Positions 25,538-35,598 of a DNA stretch of 50,298 nucleotides are shown here, piece after piece (the first letter of the stretch is position 1; each line of letters opens with the position of its first letter). Position numbers and translations under genes: made by a program. The notes beneath the pieces are model-generated. The model was not told the DNA's origin. It saw only the letters and a program-made list of their open reading frames with translations, and did not search any database. Source of the DNA: Viridibacillus arvi (GTDB lineage: Bacteria > Bacillota > Bacilli > Bacillales_A > Planococcaceae); contig NZ_LILB01000005.1 in assembly GCF_001274945.1 (NCBI RefSeq), forward strand, positions 533,654 to 583,951, in the 5' to 3' direction.

Positions 25538-26446
25538 CTAATCTTTGATTTTCGGATCTAACGCATCACGCAAACCATCACCAAATAGATTAAAGGCAAG
25601 TACAGTTAACATAATTGCCATCCCTGGAAAGATTGTAATATGTGGCGCGGAACCTAAATAATCTCGCCCTGCACTTAGCATAGCTCCCCATTCTGGTGAA
25701 GGTGGTTGTGCACCCAGTCCTAAAAAGCTTAAACTTGCTGCTGTTAAAATGGAGGTACCTAAACGCATTGTAAAATATACAATAATGCTAGAAATAGCAC
25801 CTGGGAAGATGTGACGCCAAATGATTCTAAAGTTTTTTGCCCCTAATGATTTGGTAGCCTCAACATACAGTGATGATTTAAGCATTAAAGTATTACTTCG
25901 AACGATCCTAGCAAACATTGGTATTGTGAAAATTGCTACAGCAACAACAACATTTTCTAAACCTGGCCCTAATATAGCGATAATACCAATCTCCAATAAG
26001 ATTCCAGGAAATGCAAAGAGTACATCACAAAATCTCATAATGATGCTATCTATCCACTTCCCATAAAAACCACTAATAAGACCTAAAATAGTTCCTATTA
26101 CTGCTCCAGCGAATACAGAAATAAATCCTACTAGTAATGAAATTTTTGTACCTACAATAATTCTGCTAAATATATCTCGTCCAAATGCATCAGTTCCAGC
26201 CCAATGATCCCAAGATGGTCCTTGCAAAGTCTGCTTATAATCAGCTTTGGCAAAATCAAATGGCGCTATAAAAGGGCCAATAATCGAAATAACTATTAAA
26301 AAAATAATAAATACACCTGCAATAAGTGCTAACTTTTGCTTTTTAAATTTTTTCCAAAACTCTTTTGCAGGCGATTTCCCTACTGTCTTTTCATATGATT
26401 GCGGTAATACTTCTTCCATAATTTCTAATTCTTTTGTTTTTTGCAT
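25538..26446 (-). CDS. peptide ABC importer permease, DppC/OppC type
   Basis: 302 residues. A cytoplasmic start with the OppC N-terminal domain ([20 protein letters not shown]), then six transmembrane segments. The [13 protein letters not shown] motif (about 89-101) is diagnostic for DppC/OppC, and the EAA loop [22 protein letters not shown] (about 191-212) contacts the ATPases. AAGGAGG precedes the ATG in the 12-nt gap after the DppB-like gene. Confidence 0.94.
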   Translation of the reverse strand: MQKTKELEIMEEVLPQSYEKTVGKSPAKEFWKKFKKQKLALIAGVFIIFLIVISIIGPFIAPFDFAKADYKQTLQGPSWDHWAGTDAFGRDIFSRIIVGTKISLLVGFISVFAGAVIGTILGLISGFYGKWIDSIIMRFCDVLFAFPGILLEIGIIAILGPGLENVVVAVAIFTIPMFARIVRSNTLMLKSSLYVEATKSLGAKNFRIIWRHIFPGAISSIIVYFTMRLGTSILTAASLSFLGLGAQPPSPEWGAMLSAGRDYLGSAPHITIFPGMAIMLTVLAFNLFGDGLRDALDPKIKD

Positions 26447-26458
26447 TTTTTCGCCTCC

Positions 26459-27379
26459 TTAAGAGTAACGAATTTGTGGGTTTAAAAATCCATACATTAA
26501 GTCCACAACTAAGTTAATAAGTATAAACTCTACCGAAAATAATAAGATTTCAGCTTGGATAATAGGATAATCCCGTGTTGCAATTGCATCGATTAATAAT
26601 CGACCTAAACCTGGGAAGCTAAAAACGGTTTCTGTAACAACTGAGCCCCCCAGTAAAAATCCAAATTGTAATCCAGTCATTGTTATGACAGGTATCATCG
26701 CATTTTTTATTGCATGCCTTTTTACAAGGCTATTTTCTGCAAATCCTTTAGCTCGCCCTGTTCTAATATAGTCTTCTTTTAGTACATCCATTAATGAAGA
26801 TCTAGAGAATCGGGCAATGATTGCAGCAACCCCTGTTCCAAGCGTAATAGAGGGAAGAATATAACCTCGCCAATCCTCTAAACCACCTGTTGGTAACCAA
26901 CCCAATTTAACAGAAAATAATTGCATTAAAAGTAAACCTAGCCAGAAAGAAGGGATTGAAATTCCTACAACTGCTATCAACATGCCAGTATAATCTTGCC
27001 ATTTGTTTCTTTTAACAGCAGATACTATTCCTATCAAAATACCAACAATACATGCCCATAACATGCTCCAAAAAGTTAACCAAAAAGTAGGTATAAACCT
27101 GCCTGCTAATTCGTCAAAAACGGGTTTATGTGTCTTTAATGAAGTTCCTAGATCACCCTTCAATAAATTACCTATAAATGTAAAATATTGTTCATGAATT
27201 GGCTTATCTAAACCTAAATCCTTCCGAACCAATTCAATTGTTTCTTTATTTGCATCAGGTCCTGCTACTAATCGGGCTGCATCTCCTGGAATCAAATGTA
27301 CAAATAAAAAAACTATGATCGTAACAATAAACAATATCGGTATCATTCCTAACAACCTTCGAAGCAAATATTGAAGCAT
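26459..27379 (-). CDS. peptide ABC importer permease, DppB/OppB type
   Basis: 306 residues with six transmembrane segments and the DppB start [20 protein letters not shown]. The segment [15 protein letters not shown] and the EAA loop [22 protein letters not shown] (about 202-223) fit DppB/OppB. GAGGAGATG lies about 8 nt before the ATG. It is separated from the binding protein gene by an intercistronic hairpin. Confidence 0.94.
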   Translation of the reverse strand: MLQYLLRRLLGMIPILFIVTIIVFLFVHLIPGDAARLVAGPDANKETIELVRKDLGLDKPIHEQYFTFIGNLLKGDLGTSLKTHKPVFDELAGRFIPTFWLTFWSMLWACIVGILIGIVSAVKRNKWQDYTGMLIAVVGISIPSFWLGLLLMQLFSVKLGWLPTGGLEDWRGYILPSITLGTGVAAIIARFSRSSLMDVLKEDYIRTGRAKGFAENSLVKRHAIKNAMIPVITMTGLQFGFLLGGSVVTETVFSFPGLGRLLIDAIATRDYPIIQAEILLFSVEFILINLVVDLMYGFLNPQIRYS

Positions 27380-27411
27380 TAATGATCATCTCCTCTAACA
27401 GCAAATTGAAT

Positions 27412-27448
27412 AATTAAGCGCTATATTTAGTTTATATAGCGCTTAATT
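27412..27448 (-). terminator. 15-bp intercistronic hairpin between binding protein and permease genes
   Basis: AATTAAGCGCTATAT and ATATAGCGCTTAATT pair perfectly around 7 nt, lying 8 nt past the binding-protein stop and 33 nt before the permease ATG. The T tract is poor. It probably attenuates or protects the upstream mRNA so that binding protein is made in excess. Confidence 0.7.
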
Positions 27449-27455
27449 TGACTCA

Positions 27456-29033
27456 TTATTCGATTGTTAATTGATCGATAGATAATGAACCATCTGGTAG
27501 TAATACCATTCCGTTAATGTTCTTTTTCTTCGCGAAAATCGTATCTGGATTAGATACTGCTACCCAAGGTACATCATTCCATATTGTGCTTTGAATTTCG
27601 TTATATGCTTTTGTACGTGCTCCCTCATCTGATGTTGCTAGAGCATCTTTTAGCAATTTATTAACCTTCTCATTTGAATAGTAAGAAATATTATAAGAAT
27701 TCGGAGGGAATGAATCTCCCCCTAACAATGGTCGAATTCCCCAATCAGCTTCACCTGTTGATGGTGACCATCCGCCAAAGTATAATTCCACCTTAGAATC
27801 TTCAGGTTTATCTACTGACCAAAGTGAACTGTCTAGAGTACCACTTTCCATAGGTACTACCTCTAAATCAATTTTCAATTCTGCTAAAGATTGTTGGATA
27901 AATTCCATTGCCTTAATATAATTTGATGAATTAGTCGCCCAGACTTTAGTTTTAAAACCTTTTTCTAATCCAGCCTCTTTTAGTAAAGCCTTTGCTTTTT
28001 CTACATCATAAGCAAATGGCTCTTGCTCTGAGTAGAACTTTACTTGTTTCCCGATTACAGACGTAGCTTGACTTGCATAACCGTTGTATACAACTTGGAT
28101 CAACGCTTCTTTATCAATAGCATAGTTTAATGCTTGTCTAACTCGAATATCATCAAATGGTTTTTTCTTAACATTCATAGATAAATAGTTCACAACGATG
28201 GAAGGATTATTTTCAACAGACACGTCAGAATTCTTAAGTGAGTCTATTTGCTCCGTTGGTACTGGATATACAAAATCTGCCTCTCCTGTTTGAATCATAG
28301 CTGTTCTTGCACCATTTTCAGGAACTGGCTTAAATGTTATAGAGTCTGCCTTTGGACCATCAGCATTCCAATAGCCATCGAATTTTTTCACTTTAATAAT
28401 ATCGCTAGAGTCCCAAGATACAAATTCGTATGGCCCCGTTCCTACAGGTCCCTTACTAACTTCTTTTTTCTTTTCTTCTAGAGATTTCGGGCTATGAATC
28501 ATTGCCGATGGATGTGCAAAATTATTAATCATTGCAGCAAAAGATTCTTTCAAAGTAAATTTAACAGTGTAATCATCTATAACAGTAGTTTCTTTAATAT
28601 TAGAAAACAGACTGTATCTTTTTAGAGCGTTGTCTGGATTAGATATACGGTCAAAATTCACTTTTACAGCATCTGCATTGAAATCTGTACCATCTTGAAA
28701 TTTAACACCTTTTCTAAGTTTAAATGTGAATTCCGTAGCATCATCATTTGCCTCATAGCTTTCTGCTAACTTAGGAATTACTTTCATATCCTTGTCAAAA
28801 CCTAATAATCCTTCCATCATTGTTTTTTGGACAGAGTTATCAAGTGTATTATTAGAATCATGCGGATCTAATGTTACAAAGTTAGCGCTTACAGCTACAA
28901 CTAGATCTTTTTTTGCACCTGAATTGCCTTTCGATGAAGATCCTTCAGATGATTTTTCTCCGGAACAAGCTACTAAAATTAGCGATAAAACCAATAACAT
29001 ACTTAATAAAATAAATGACCTTCTTTTAAACAT
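27456..29033 (-). CDS. peptide-binding lipoprotein (solute-binding protein family 5)
   Basis: 525 residues from the ATG at 29033 (GGGGAG 8 nt upstream). Signal peptide with a lipobox LILVAC; the lipid-anchored Cys is residue 23, followed by a Ser/Gly-rich linker. The SBP_bac_5 core includes [20 protein letters not shown] and [12 protein letters not shown], with [17 protein letters not shown] about two thirds along. It captures the peptide outside the membrane and hands it to the two permeases encoded downstream. Confidence 0.94.
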   Translation of the reverse strand: MFKRRSFILLSMLLVLSLILVACSGEKSSEGSSSKGNSGAKKDLVVAVSANFVTLDPHDSNNTLDNSVQKTMMEGLLGFDKDMKVIPKLAESYEANDDATEFTFKLRKGVKFQDGTDFNADAVKVNFDRISNPDNALKRYSLFSNIKETTVIDDYTVKFTLKESFAAMINNFAHPSAMIHSPKSLEEKKKEVSKGPVGTGPYEFVSWDSSDIIKVKKFDGYWNADGPKADSITFKPVPENGARTAMIQTGEADFVYPVPTEQIDSLKNSDVSVENNPSIVVNYLSMNVKKKPFDDIRVRQALNYAIDKEALIQVVYNGYASQATSVIGKQVKFYSEQEPFAYDVEKAKALLKEAGLEKGFKTKVWATNSSNYIKAMEFIQQSLAELKIDLEVVPMESGTLDSSLWSVDKPEDSKVELYFGGWSPSTGEADWGIRPLLGGDSFPPNSYNISYYSNEKVNKLLKDALATSDEGARTKAYNEIQSTIWNDVPWVAVSNPDTIFAKKKNINGMVLLPDGSLSIDQLTIE

Positions 29034-29050
29034 TAAACCCACTCCCCTTA

Positions 29051-30076
29051 TCATTTTGATGTTATATCATCTGTACGATGAAGCATAAATTTAGGTAACA
29101 CTGTTCCCACTACCTGTTTTCTTACATTTTTTAATGGTGTTTCATGAAATGGTTTCAACGATTCTATTTCTTCTTTAGTAATTAGATTTAATTGTTTCAG
29201 TACTTCCACAGCTACAGGATAAACTGCACGACTATTACCATCATCAATCTTAATCGCTATACCAATACCTGTATCAATATGACCAATGCAATATACTGCC
29301 TCAGCACCCGCTTTTCCAAACAATTTACCTTTTGTTACGGTCATTAGGCTCGTACAAAATGTATCTGTCCCACCTACCATCTCAGGAGCTGAAGTCATCG
29401 CTTGAATAATTTTTTGACTAGCATGTTGTTTAATTTGAGAGAGATTCTGAGGGTTTGACATTCTAGCATATCCTAACGCTATGTTATAAAGAGGTAAGCC
29501 ATGTACTGGAACGCCACAACCATCTATACCGATCTCAATTTGCTCCCTTGGATATTCACAAACTTCACTAATTGTATCGAGAATTCTTTGCTGAACAGGG
29601 TGTTCGAGAAGGAAATAGTTTTCCAGGTCCTCCCCCATAACTTTTGCTGTTAGGAGCATTCCGGTATGTTTGCCAGAGCAATTATTATATATTGCAGTAA
29701 TTGGCTTACCTTCCTGCAATAGCTTTTTATATTCTTCTTCTATTCTAGGAGGGTGCGCACCACACTTTAGGTTGGAAACGCCCATTAAAGCTGTTTCAAG
29801 TAAATTTTGTACTCTTTCTGTATGCATTGGCTCCCCTATATGCGATGCACAACAAAGGGATAGATCTGCATCTTCAAATAAATACGTTTCATCTACCTTT
29901 TGTTCAACAATCGGTATAGCTTGAATAGGTTTCATAGATGATCTGGCATATACTTTTTTGTAAGGATTCCCCATCTCATAAAGAAGTTCACCGTGAGAAT
30001 TTACGATTGCAATATGTCCACTATGTACACTCTCAATAAGCCCCCCTCGGATAACATTAACTAATTCTTCACCCAT
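29051..30076 (-). CDS. asparaginase II family amidase
   Basis: 341 residues of the asparaginase_II family (PF06089, the Rhizobium etli type, unrelated to AnsA/AnsB). Signature residues of that family are visible: Ser46-x-x-Lys49 (SSMK), Cys133-x-x-Lys136 (CSGKH) and Cys187 (DGCGVP), the last two forming the metal/active-site region in the studied enzyme. There is no signal peptide, so it is cytoplasmic. The gene leads the peptide-importer operon (17 nt to the binding-protein ATG), which suggests that it deaminates an Asn- or amide-containing product brought in by that importer. Confidence 0.88.
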   Translation of the reverse strand: MGEELVNVIRGGLIESVHSGHIAIVNSHGELLYEMGNPYKKVYARSSMKPIQAIPIVEQKVDETYLFEDADLSLCCASHIGEPMHTERVQNLLETALMGVSNLKCGAHPPRIEEEYKKLLQEGKPITAIYNNCSGKHTGMLLTAKVMGEDLENYFLLEHPVQQRILDTISEVCEYPREQIEIGIDGCGVPVHGLPLYNIALGYARMSNPQNLSQIKQHASQKIIQAMTSAPEMVGGTDTFCTSLMTVTKGKLFGKAGAEAVYCIGHIDTGIGIAIKIDDGNSRAVYPVAVEVLKQLNLITKEEIESLKPFHETPLKNVRKQVVGTVLPKFMLHRTDDITSK

Positions 30077-30096
30077 AAAATTACCCCCTTAATAAA

Positions 30097-30132
30097 AAAA
30101 TGTATATTATTCAAAGAGTAAATATACATTTT
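30097..30132. promoter_or_regulatory. 12-bp inverted repeat upstream of the asparaginase operon
   Basis: AAAATGTATATT (30097-30108) and AATATACATTTT (30121-30132). A third TGTATATT half-site follows at 30134-30141. It is 20 nt upstream of the asparaginase start codon: candidate operator or leader hairpin. Confidence 0.5.
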
Positions 30133-30276
30133 GTGTATATTAAAACAAATTTCTCTAGAAGTATATGTTTTCGACAAAACCATTGTTGAAATTCCAAAAT
30201 AACATACCTTTTTCACAGAATATTCTTACTATTTTGATGAGTAATAGTGTTATTGAAAATAATAGGAGACTATAAA

Positions 30277-30309
30277 ATGATGGTCATAAATAAATTATTG
30301 AAATCATAA
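30277..30309 (+). CDS. possible 10-aa leader peptide
   Basis: ATAGGAGA stands 6-7 nt before ATGATG, giving MMVINKLLKS and stop. The ribosome site is as good as that of real genes, yet only a tiny peptide follows. Could be a leader peptide of the divergent regulator gene, or chance. Confidence 0.25.
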   Translation: MMVINKLLKS

Positions 30310-30341
30310 ATGAAGATAAAATTGAGGATTAAGGAGACGAC

Positions 30342-30371
30342 ATGGAAGGTATCTTTAAAGAGTCAATCTAA
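30342..30371 (+). CDS. possible 9-aa leader peptide
   Basis: TTAAGGAGA lies 5-6 nt before an ATG that encodes MEGIFKESI and stop. Same orientation as the GAF-PucR gene 225 nt further on. A 56-codon frame overlaps it in another phase but has no site. Confidence 0.25.
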   Translation: MEGIFKESI

Positions 30372-30444
30372 TTTAAAGATAGTTGTAGAGACAATTCATA
30401 GTATTATTTGTCTAAATTATCGGAATAATTATGATAAAATAATA

Positions 30445-30478
30445 AATACAGGTTATAATCTTGGGTATAACCTGTATT
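30445..30478. promoter_or_regulatory. 13-bp perfect inverted repeat upstream of the GAF regulator
   Basis: AATACAGGTTATA pairs with TATAACCTGTATT around 8 nt. No T tract follows, so it is not a standard terminator. Operator or RNA structure in the regulator leader. Confidence 0.5.
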
Positions 30479-30500
30479 GACATTAATATTGAGCCCATGG

Positions 30501-30532
30501 GAGCTACAACAATAGAATTATTGTAAAAGCTC
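30501..30532. promoter_or_regulatory. symmetrical element upstream of the GAF regulator
   Basis: GAGCT-3 nt-ACAATA-4 nt-TATTGT-3 nt-AGCTC: a dyad with two nested arms on each side, 65 nt before the regulator ATG. Probable binding site. Confidence 0.45.
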
Positions 30533-30596
30533 ATATGTATTTAACTTATTTTCAAGCTAGACATCTAAACCAATTAAAATAAACGGAGTACATTAT

Positions 30597-32321
30597 ATGC
30601 AAATTAGAGAAACAGGATTAGTAAAGCAATGGCAAGCCTTTATAGAAATTACCAAAAACATTGAAAACACTACAGATGTTCAGAAAATAATTGAAGTAGT
30701 TATCGATACAATCGATAAAGTAGATGGTGGTTTCTTACTTTTATGGGATACAACGCAAGAAACTCTCATTATTGAAGCAGCAGTTAATTTTAAAGAAGAA
30801 TATTATATTCATAGCAGGCTCGCTCCTGGAGAAGGTATATCCGGCACTGTATTTAAAACTGGAAAGACTTTAGCTATCCATGGTGAAAACGAAGTAAAAA
30901 AGGCTATGAGGAACATGAAAGAACCTAATTATCAATATTACTTAAAATCTTCAGTTCAGCAAATTCCACCGAAAAGCTGCCTTTCAGTACCTATTACGTA
31001 TAAAGATACAAAAATCGGGGTCTTAACTTTAGACAATTTCTTCTCAAATGAAGATTTCACTGAAGAAGAAATAGGGTTTGTTGAAGCAATTGCTACTCAA
31101 ATTGCAATGGTCTTAATACTTGGTCAAAATCTTGAGGAAAAAGAAAAACGTGCACAAACATTAAGTGCAACTTTAGCATCTCATCATAATTTAAATGAAA
31201 TTATATTAAATGCACGTGATACAAAACAGATTATTTTATCATTAGCTAGTATGATTGACAAAGAAATCTTGTATTTTGATGCAAATGGCCATTATTTTTT
31301 TAGTAGTCATAAAAGTACTAATATGAATCTATCATTGATAATAGATTGGATAGACTCATCACTTTATCAATTCCCTTCAAAAAAACAGTATTTTCAAGTT
31401 TATTTACCTAACGATATAACAGGATATATTTTCAAAATATCTTCTTTATATGGTATAACCGGTTATCTTCTAGTTATTTGCCCTACAAATTCACTTGATA
31501 TCTATTCAAAATTAACTTTATCCCACGGCACTGCAATAATGGCTATTGAACAAATGAAGGAGCAAAAAGTTTTAGAGTCAAAAGTCCAAGAAAGAATGGC
31601 ACTCTTTCGACAATTACTAATTGATCAATCAGTTAAGACATTAAACACGTTTCTTGATGATACATATTTTCAGGCATACTGCTTACTTTCTTATAAACAG
31701 GAAGGTTTTAACGACACAAATTATGCAAACCTACTAAATCTAGAAACTCAATATCAAAATAAATTCCAACCAATTGGAAATTGTGTATTTTTTCCTCATA
31801 AAGATTCATTAATTATTTTAATTGCCTTAAGAGATCAGCATGAGAACATCGAGAATTCTCTTAATAAATATATTACTCTACAAAATAATGAACGAATTTT
31901 AATTGGTCGAATTATCGCTAATATTGGGGAAATATTAGCATCTTATCAGGATCTAGAACTTTTACAGAATACTCAACACTTACTAGATGGAACAATTATT
32001 TCATATAAAAAAATTGGAATATATCGTTATCTACTATCCATGTCTTCCATGGAAAAACAATATTTTATCGAAGAAATATTGAATCCTATCTTACCCTCTC
32101 AAGAAAACAAACTTACTAAGAACGACTTATTAGAGACACTTATTAATTATTTTCATTGTCATAAAAATGTTGCTCAAACTGCAGAACAAATGCATATGCA
32201 TCAAAACACAGTCTACTATAGAATCCAACAAATAGAAGAAAAACTTCAACTTGATTTAAACGATAGTCAACATTCTATGAATATACAAGCTGCTTTATTT
32301 TTATTTAAACAGCAGCCATAA
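30597..32321 (+). CDS. GAF-domain PucR/CdaR-type transcriptional regulator
   Basis: 574 residues. An N-terminal GAF sensor domain (about 25-178: VDGGFLLLWD, APGEGISGTVFKTGKTLAIHG, SCLSVPITYKDTKIGVLTLDN) is followed by a middle region (about 195-500) like PucR regulators and a C-terminal HTH_30 domain (about 511-570: LINYFHCHKNVAQTAEQMHMHQNTVYYRIQQIEEKLQL). PucR-type regulators control purine, amino-acid and other nitrogen catabolism genes. It stands divergent to the asparaginase/peptide operon and convergent with the AbgT-M20 pair, so it may control both. GGAG lies 9 nt before the ATG. Confidence 0.88.
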   Translation: MQIRETGLVKQWQAFIEITKNIENTTDVQKIIEVVIDTIDKVDGGFLLLWDTTQETLIIEAAVNFKEEYYIHSRLAPGEGISGTVFKTGKTLAIHGENEVKKAMRNMKEPNYQYYLKSSVQQIPPKSCLSVPITYKDTKIGVLTLDNFFSNEDFTEEEIGFVEAIATQIAMVLILGQNLEEKEKRAQTLSATLASHHNLNEIILNARDTKQIILSLASMIDKEILYFDANGHYFFSSHKSTNMNLSLIIDWIDSSLYQFPSKKQYFQVYLPNDITGYIFKISSLYGITGYLLVICPTNSLDIYSKLTLSHGTAIMAIEQMKEQKVLESKVQERMALFRQLLIDQSVKTLNTFLDDTYFQAYCLLSYKQEGFNDTNYANLLNLETQYQNKFQPIGNCVFFPHKDSLIILIALRDQHENIENSLNKYITLQNNERILIGRIIANIGEILASYQDLELLQNTQHLLDGTIISYKKIGIYRYLLSMSSMEKQYFIEEILNPILPSQENKLTKNDLLETLINYFHCHKNVAQTAEQMHMHQNTVYYRIQQIEEKLQLDLNDSQHSMNIQAALFLFKQQP

Positions 32322-32322
32322 A

Positions 32323-32355
32323 AAAATCCACGAGACTATAACTCTCGTGGATTTT
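32323..32355. terminator. bidirectional terminator
   Basis: AAAATCCACGAGA and TCTCGTGGATTTT, 13-bp perfect stem with a 7-nt loop. Ends the GAF regulator gene on one side and the AbgT-M20 operon on the other. Confidence 0.92.
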
Positions 32356-32372
32356 CATTTTTATACATTTTA

Positions 32373-33557
32373 TTAGTTGTTCTTGTTTTCAACCAAATAT
32401 TTCAATGTTGCAGCTCCTAAAGTATTTGCAGCTATTAACATAGAACGCTCATCAATATTAAATCTAGGATGATGATGAGGGAAGACCTCTTCCCAATTCG
32501 GATCTTTCGCACCTGTAAAGAAGAAGGTACCAGGGACATGGTTTAGATAATAGGCAAAGTCTTCACCACCCATTACCGGCTCACAAACACGTAGTTCATC
32601 CACACCTGGAACTTGTGGTGCTAAATCCATAATGAATTCCGTTTCTTTCGTATGATTCACAACAGCAGGATACCCACGTACAAAATTATATTCATAATCT
32701 GCTTTTGTTAAATAACATGAAGCTTTTAATACTTCTTCAATCTCTTTTTCCAATAAATCGCGCGTATCCTCATCAAATGTACGAACCGTACCTTTCATAT
32801 AAACAGAATCTGCGATTACATTAAAAGGATTTAGTGCTTCAATATGTCCTATTGAAACTACAGCTGGTTTAATCGGGTCTACTCGGCGAGCTACTAATTG
32901 CTGCAGATTTGTGATAAATTGAGCAGCAATAACAATTGAATCCTTTGTATTACTTGGATCAGAGCCATGTCCGCCCTTTCCTTTCACAGTAATATAGATG
33001 CCATCAGCAGCTGCCATTAAAGGACCATCTTTTATCATTATATTCCCTAATGGTTCAGGAGCCCATAAATGCGTACCAAATATAACGTCTACTCCTTCTA
33101 AACAACCATCTTCTATCATTGCAATTGCCCCACCAGGAGCAAGTTCTTCAGCGTGTTGGTGGATAAATACGATCGTTCCTTCCAACTCAGCTTGAAGCTT
33201 ATTTAATACTTTGGCTAATACTAAAAGTGTTGCCGTATGTCCGTCATGTCCACATGCATGCATAGCGCCATCTACTTTAGATTTATAAGGGAGATCATTT
33301 AGTTCTTGAATCGCTAAAGCATCAAAGTCTGCTCGAAGTGCGACAGTCTTACCTGGTTTTGCCCCATGTAATTTTGCAACTACACCTCGACCGCCTACAC
33401 CTTCAGTTACTTCATGCCCAAGGTTTCGATGATATTCAGCAATATATTTTGGCGTATTTACTTCTTCGAAAGATAATTCCGGATTTTCATGTAGGAATCG
33501 TCTAATTTCTATCATTTCACCATAGTTCTCTTTCAATAAATCAAATAATTTTTCCAT
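32373..33557 (-). CDS. M20-family amidohydrolase (aminoacylase / AbgB-like)
   Basis: 394 residues. M20D metal-binding motifs: MHACGHDGHTA (about 104-114), HQHAEELAPGGA (about 132-143, with the catalytic Glu pair), HLWAPEP and the C-terminal GGEDFAYYL plus HHHPRF. The lid domain lies between about 180 and 295. It removes an acyl or aryl group from an amino acid, using two metal ions. It follows the AbgT transporter by 10 nt, as p-aminobenzoyl-glutamate hydrolases follow AbgT in other bacteria. Confidence 0.92.
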   Translation of the reverse strand: MEKLFDLLKENYGEMIEIRRFLHENPELSFEEVNTPKYIAEYHRNLGHEVTEGVGGRGVVAKLHGAKPGKTVALRADFDALAIQELNDLPYKSKVDGAMHACGHDGHTATLLVLAKVLNKLQAELEGTIVFIHQHAEELAPGGAIAMIEDGCLEGVDVIFGTHLWAPEPLGNIMIKDGPLMAAADGIYITVKGKGGHGSDPSNTKDSIVIAAQFITNLQQLVARRVDPIKPAVVSIGHIEALNPFNVIADSVYMKGTVRTFDEDTRDLLEKEIEEVLKASCYLTKADYEYNFVRGYPAVVNHTKETEFIMDLAPQVPGVDELRVCEPVMGGEDFAYYLNHVPGTFFFTGAKDPNWEEVFPHHHPRFNIDERSMLIAANTLGAATLKYLVENKNN

Positions 33558-33567
33558 TTATATTCCC

Positions 33568-35097
33568 TCACTTTAAGTAGATTGAATCACCAGGTCCAAG
33601 TGGTAATCCTAATAAGAACCAAATACTAAATAAGATAATCCAGCCAATTGCAAATATAACTGAGTATGGTAATAAAGCAGAGATCAACGTCCCCATACCG
33701 ATATTCTTGTCATATCTTTTTGCAAATGCTAATAAAATTGCAAAATATGCAAGCATTGGTGTTATCGGATTCGTTATCGAATCCCCTACACGATAAACAG
33801 CTTGTGTTAATGCTGGACTATAATCTAAATACATGAACATTGGAACAAAAATTGGTGCTAATAATGCCCATTTAGCAGAAGCACTTGCAATTAACATATT
33901 TATGCTTGCGCATATTACGATAAAGCCAATTATCATTGGTAAACCTGTAAAATCCATCGCTTGTAATAGTTCGGCACCTTTAATCGCTAAAATCGGGCCT
34001 ATATTACTCCATCCAAAATAAGCAATCATTTGAGCTGCTACAAAAGCTAATACAATAAATGAAGCCATATCTGAAACAGATTTAAACATTTTCTCTGCGA
34101 CATCTTTGTCACTCTTAATATTTCTTGTAACAATTCCATAAGCTAAAGCAGGCAACAGGAAGAAAAATAACATGATTGGTACAATGCCCGTCATAAACGG
34201 TGAAGATAAGAATCCACCTGTTTCAGGGTCACGCAAAATACCATTAGATGGTACAACTGCAATTAATAGAATAATAACATATATTGCTGTGACAATACCT
34301 GCCCATTTCAAACCTTTATTTTCAAGAGGAGTAATAGGTTCAAGTTTTTCTAACTCACCTTTAAATTCTCCAAAACGTGGAATCGTGAATTTATGTGCTA
34401 CAAATGTTCCTAAAGCAACTAAAACAAATGTTGAAGCAATAAGGAAATAATAGTTCATTGTTGCTCGACCAGTATATTCAGGATCTACTAACTGTGCTGC
34501 AGATTCTGTTATACCAAGTAATAGAACATCAAGAGAACTAATTAACAAGTTAGCACTAAAACCTCCCGCAATCGCGGCATATGTAACGACTAAACCAACA
34601 AGTGGATTTCGTCCAATACTCATAAAGATTAAAGCAGCTATTGGTGGTAAAACTATGAATGCTGCATCTGCAGCTACATTCCCTACCAATCCTGTTAATA
34701 TTAAAAAGGGAATAATCATTTTCTGTGGAGCACTCATCACAGATTTTTTCATCAATGCTGCGATCAAACCTGTTTGCTCTGCTAAACCGATACCAAGCAT
34801 TGAAACAATTACCATTCCAAGAGGTGGGAATGATGTAAAATTGGACTGCATTTCACCTAAAATACGTATTAAACCTTCTTGATTAAGTAAATTGATAACG
34901 GCAATTCTCTCATCTGTCCCAGGTTTCACAGCCGAAACATTCAACTTTGCCATTATCCATGACAACCCCAAGATTAAAAACGCCATTATGACGAAAAGCG
35001 TCACAGGATCGGGTAATTTATTACCTGCTTTCTCTACTCCATCTAAAAATCGTTCAATTATCTTCTTTTTTGGCCTCTTGCTCATCGTTTTCGTCAT
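33568..35097 (-). CDS. AbgT-family transporter
   Basis: 509 residues with about 11-13 transmembrane segments. Family marks: FLDGVEKAGNKLPDPVTLFV at the N-terminus, the glycine-rich GLVGNVAADAAFIVLPPIAALIF (about 137-159) and VGDSITNPITPMLAYFAILL (about 437-456), the hairpin/substrate region. AbgT proteins import p-aminobenzoyl-glutamate or export sulfonamides. The partner M20 hydrolase favours import of an acylated amino acid here. The ATG at 35097 has a weak ribosome site; an ATG four codons later is possible. Confidence 0.93.
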   Translation of the reverse strand: MTKTMSKRPKKKIIERFLDGVEKAGNKLPDPVTLFVIMAFLILGLSWIMAKLNVSAVKPGTDERIAVINLLNQEGLIRILGEMQSNFTSFPPLGMVIVSMLGIGLAEQTGLIAALMKKSVMSAPQKMIIPFLILTGLVGNVAADAAFIVLPPIAALIFMSIGRNPLVGLVVTYAAIAGGFSANLLISSLDVLLLGITESAAQLVDPEYTGRATMNYYFLIASTFVLVALGTFVAHKFTIPRFGEFKGELEKLEPITPLENKGLKWAGIVTAIYVIILLIAVVPSNGILRDPETGGFLSSPFMTGIVPIMLFFFLLPALAYGIVTRNIKSDKDVAEKMFKSVSDMASFIVLAFVAAQMIAYFGWSNIGPILAIKGAELLQAMDFTGLPMIIGFIVICASINMLIASASAKWALLAPIFVPMFMYLDYSPALTQAVYRVGDSITNPITPMLAYFAILLAFAKRYDKNIGMGTLISALLPYSVIFAIGWIILFSIWFLLGLPLGPGDSIYLK

Positions 35098-35125
35098 CGG
35101 AAACGTCTTTTTTCTGAATATTTAA

Positions 35126-35598
35126 ATGATAATGAATAATTAGTGATATTGATATAGTGTAAAATATGAAATTTACTTATTGTTTTTGGAAATTTCTCTA
35201 AAAAGATAAAAGTATGTATCTTCTTGTATCATTTCGAATACCAAAAATAAGTAACTATGATTATAAATTTGCTTCAAACCTGCTTAATTTAGCACTTCTA
35301 CTGAAATATTATTGTAATAATTGTAAAAATGGATTCTCTTGCTAAATAAGAGGCAGCCCCCTAAGAACCATTTATTAATATTCTCTTTTAGTTATATAAA
35401 CTTATCGTACAATTCATCTATATTTTCAATTGAGTAGCATATAAGAGATCCTATGTTTGTTTAAACAGCTTTTAGATGGACTATCGACTGTTAATCCCCT
35501 TTACTTTTAATGTTTAATTAATGTGTTTGTAACCATATAATACCAAATATTTGATAAGCTAAATTAGTAACATAAATCAATCAAAAGGGGGAGAAAGC
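35126..35598. other. intergenic region, promoter side of AbgT and the methyltransferase gene
   Basis: AT-rich region of 470 bp between divergent genes. I see no ORF with a ribosome site and no clear hairpin with a T tract. It should contain the two divergent promoters. Confidence 0.4.

Noticed and set aside
30309-30479. 56-codon plus-strand frame over the control region of the GAF regulator
   Set aside because: No ribosome site at its ATG, and it reads through the 13-bp inverted repeat; the shorter ORFs have better sites.
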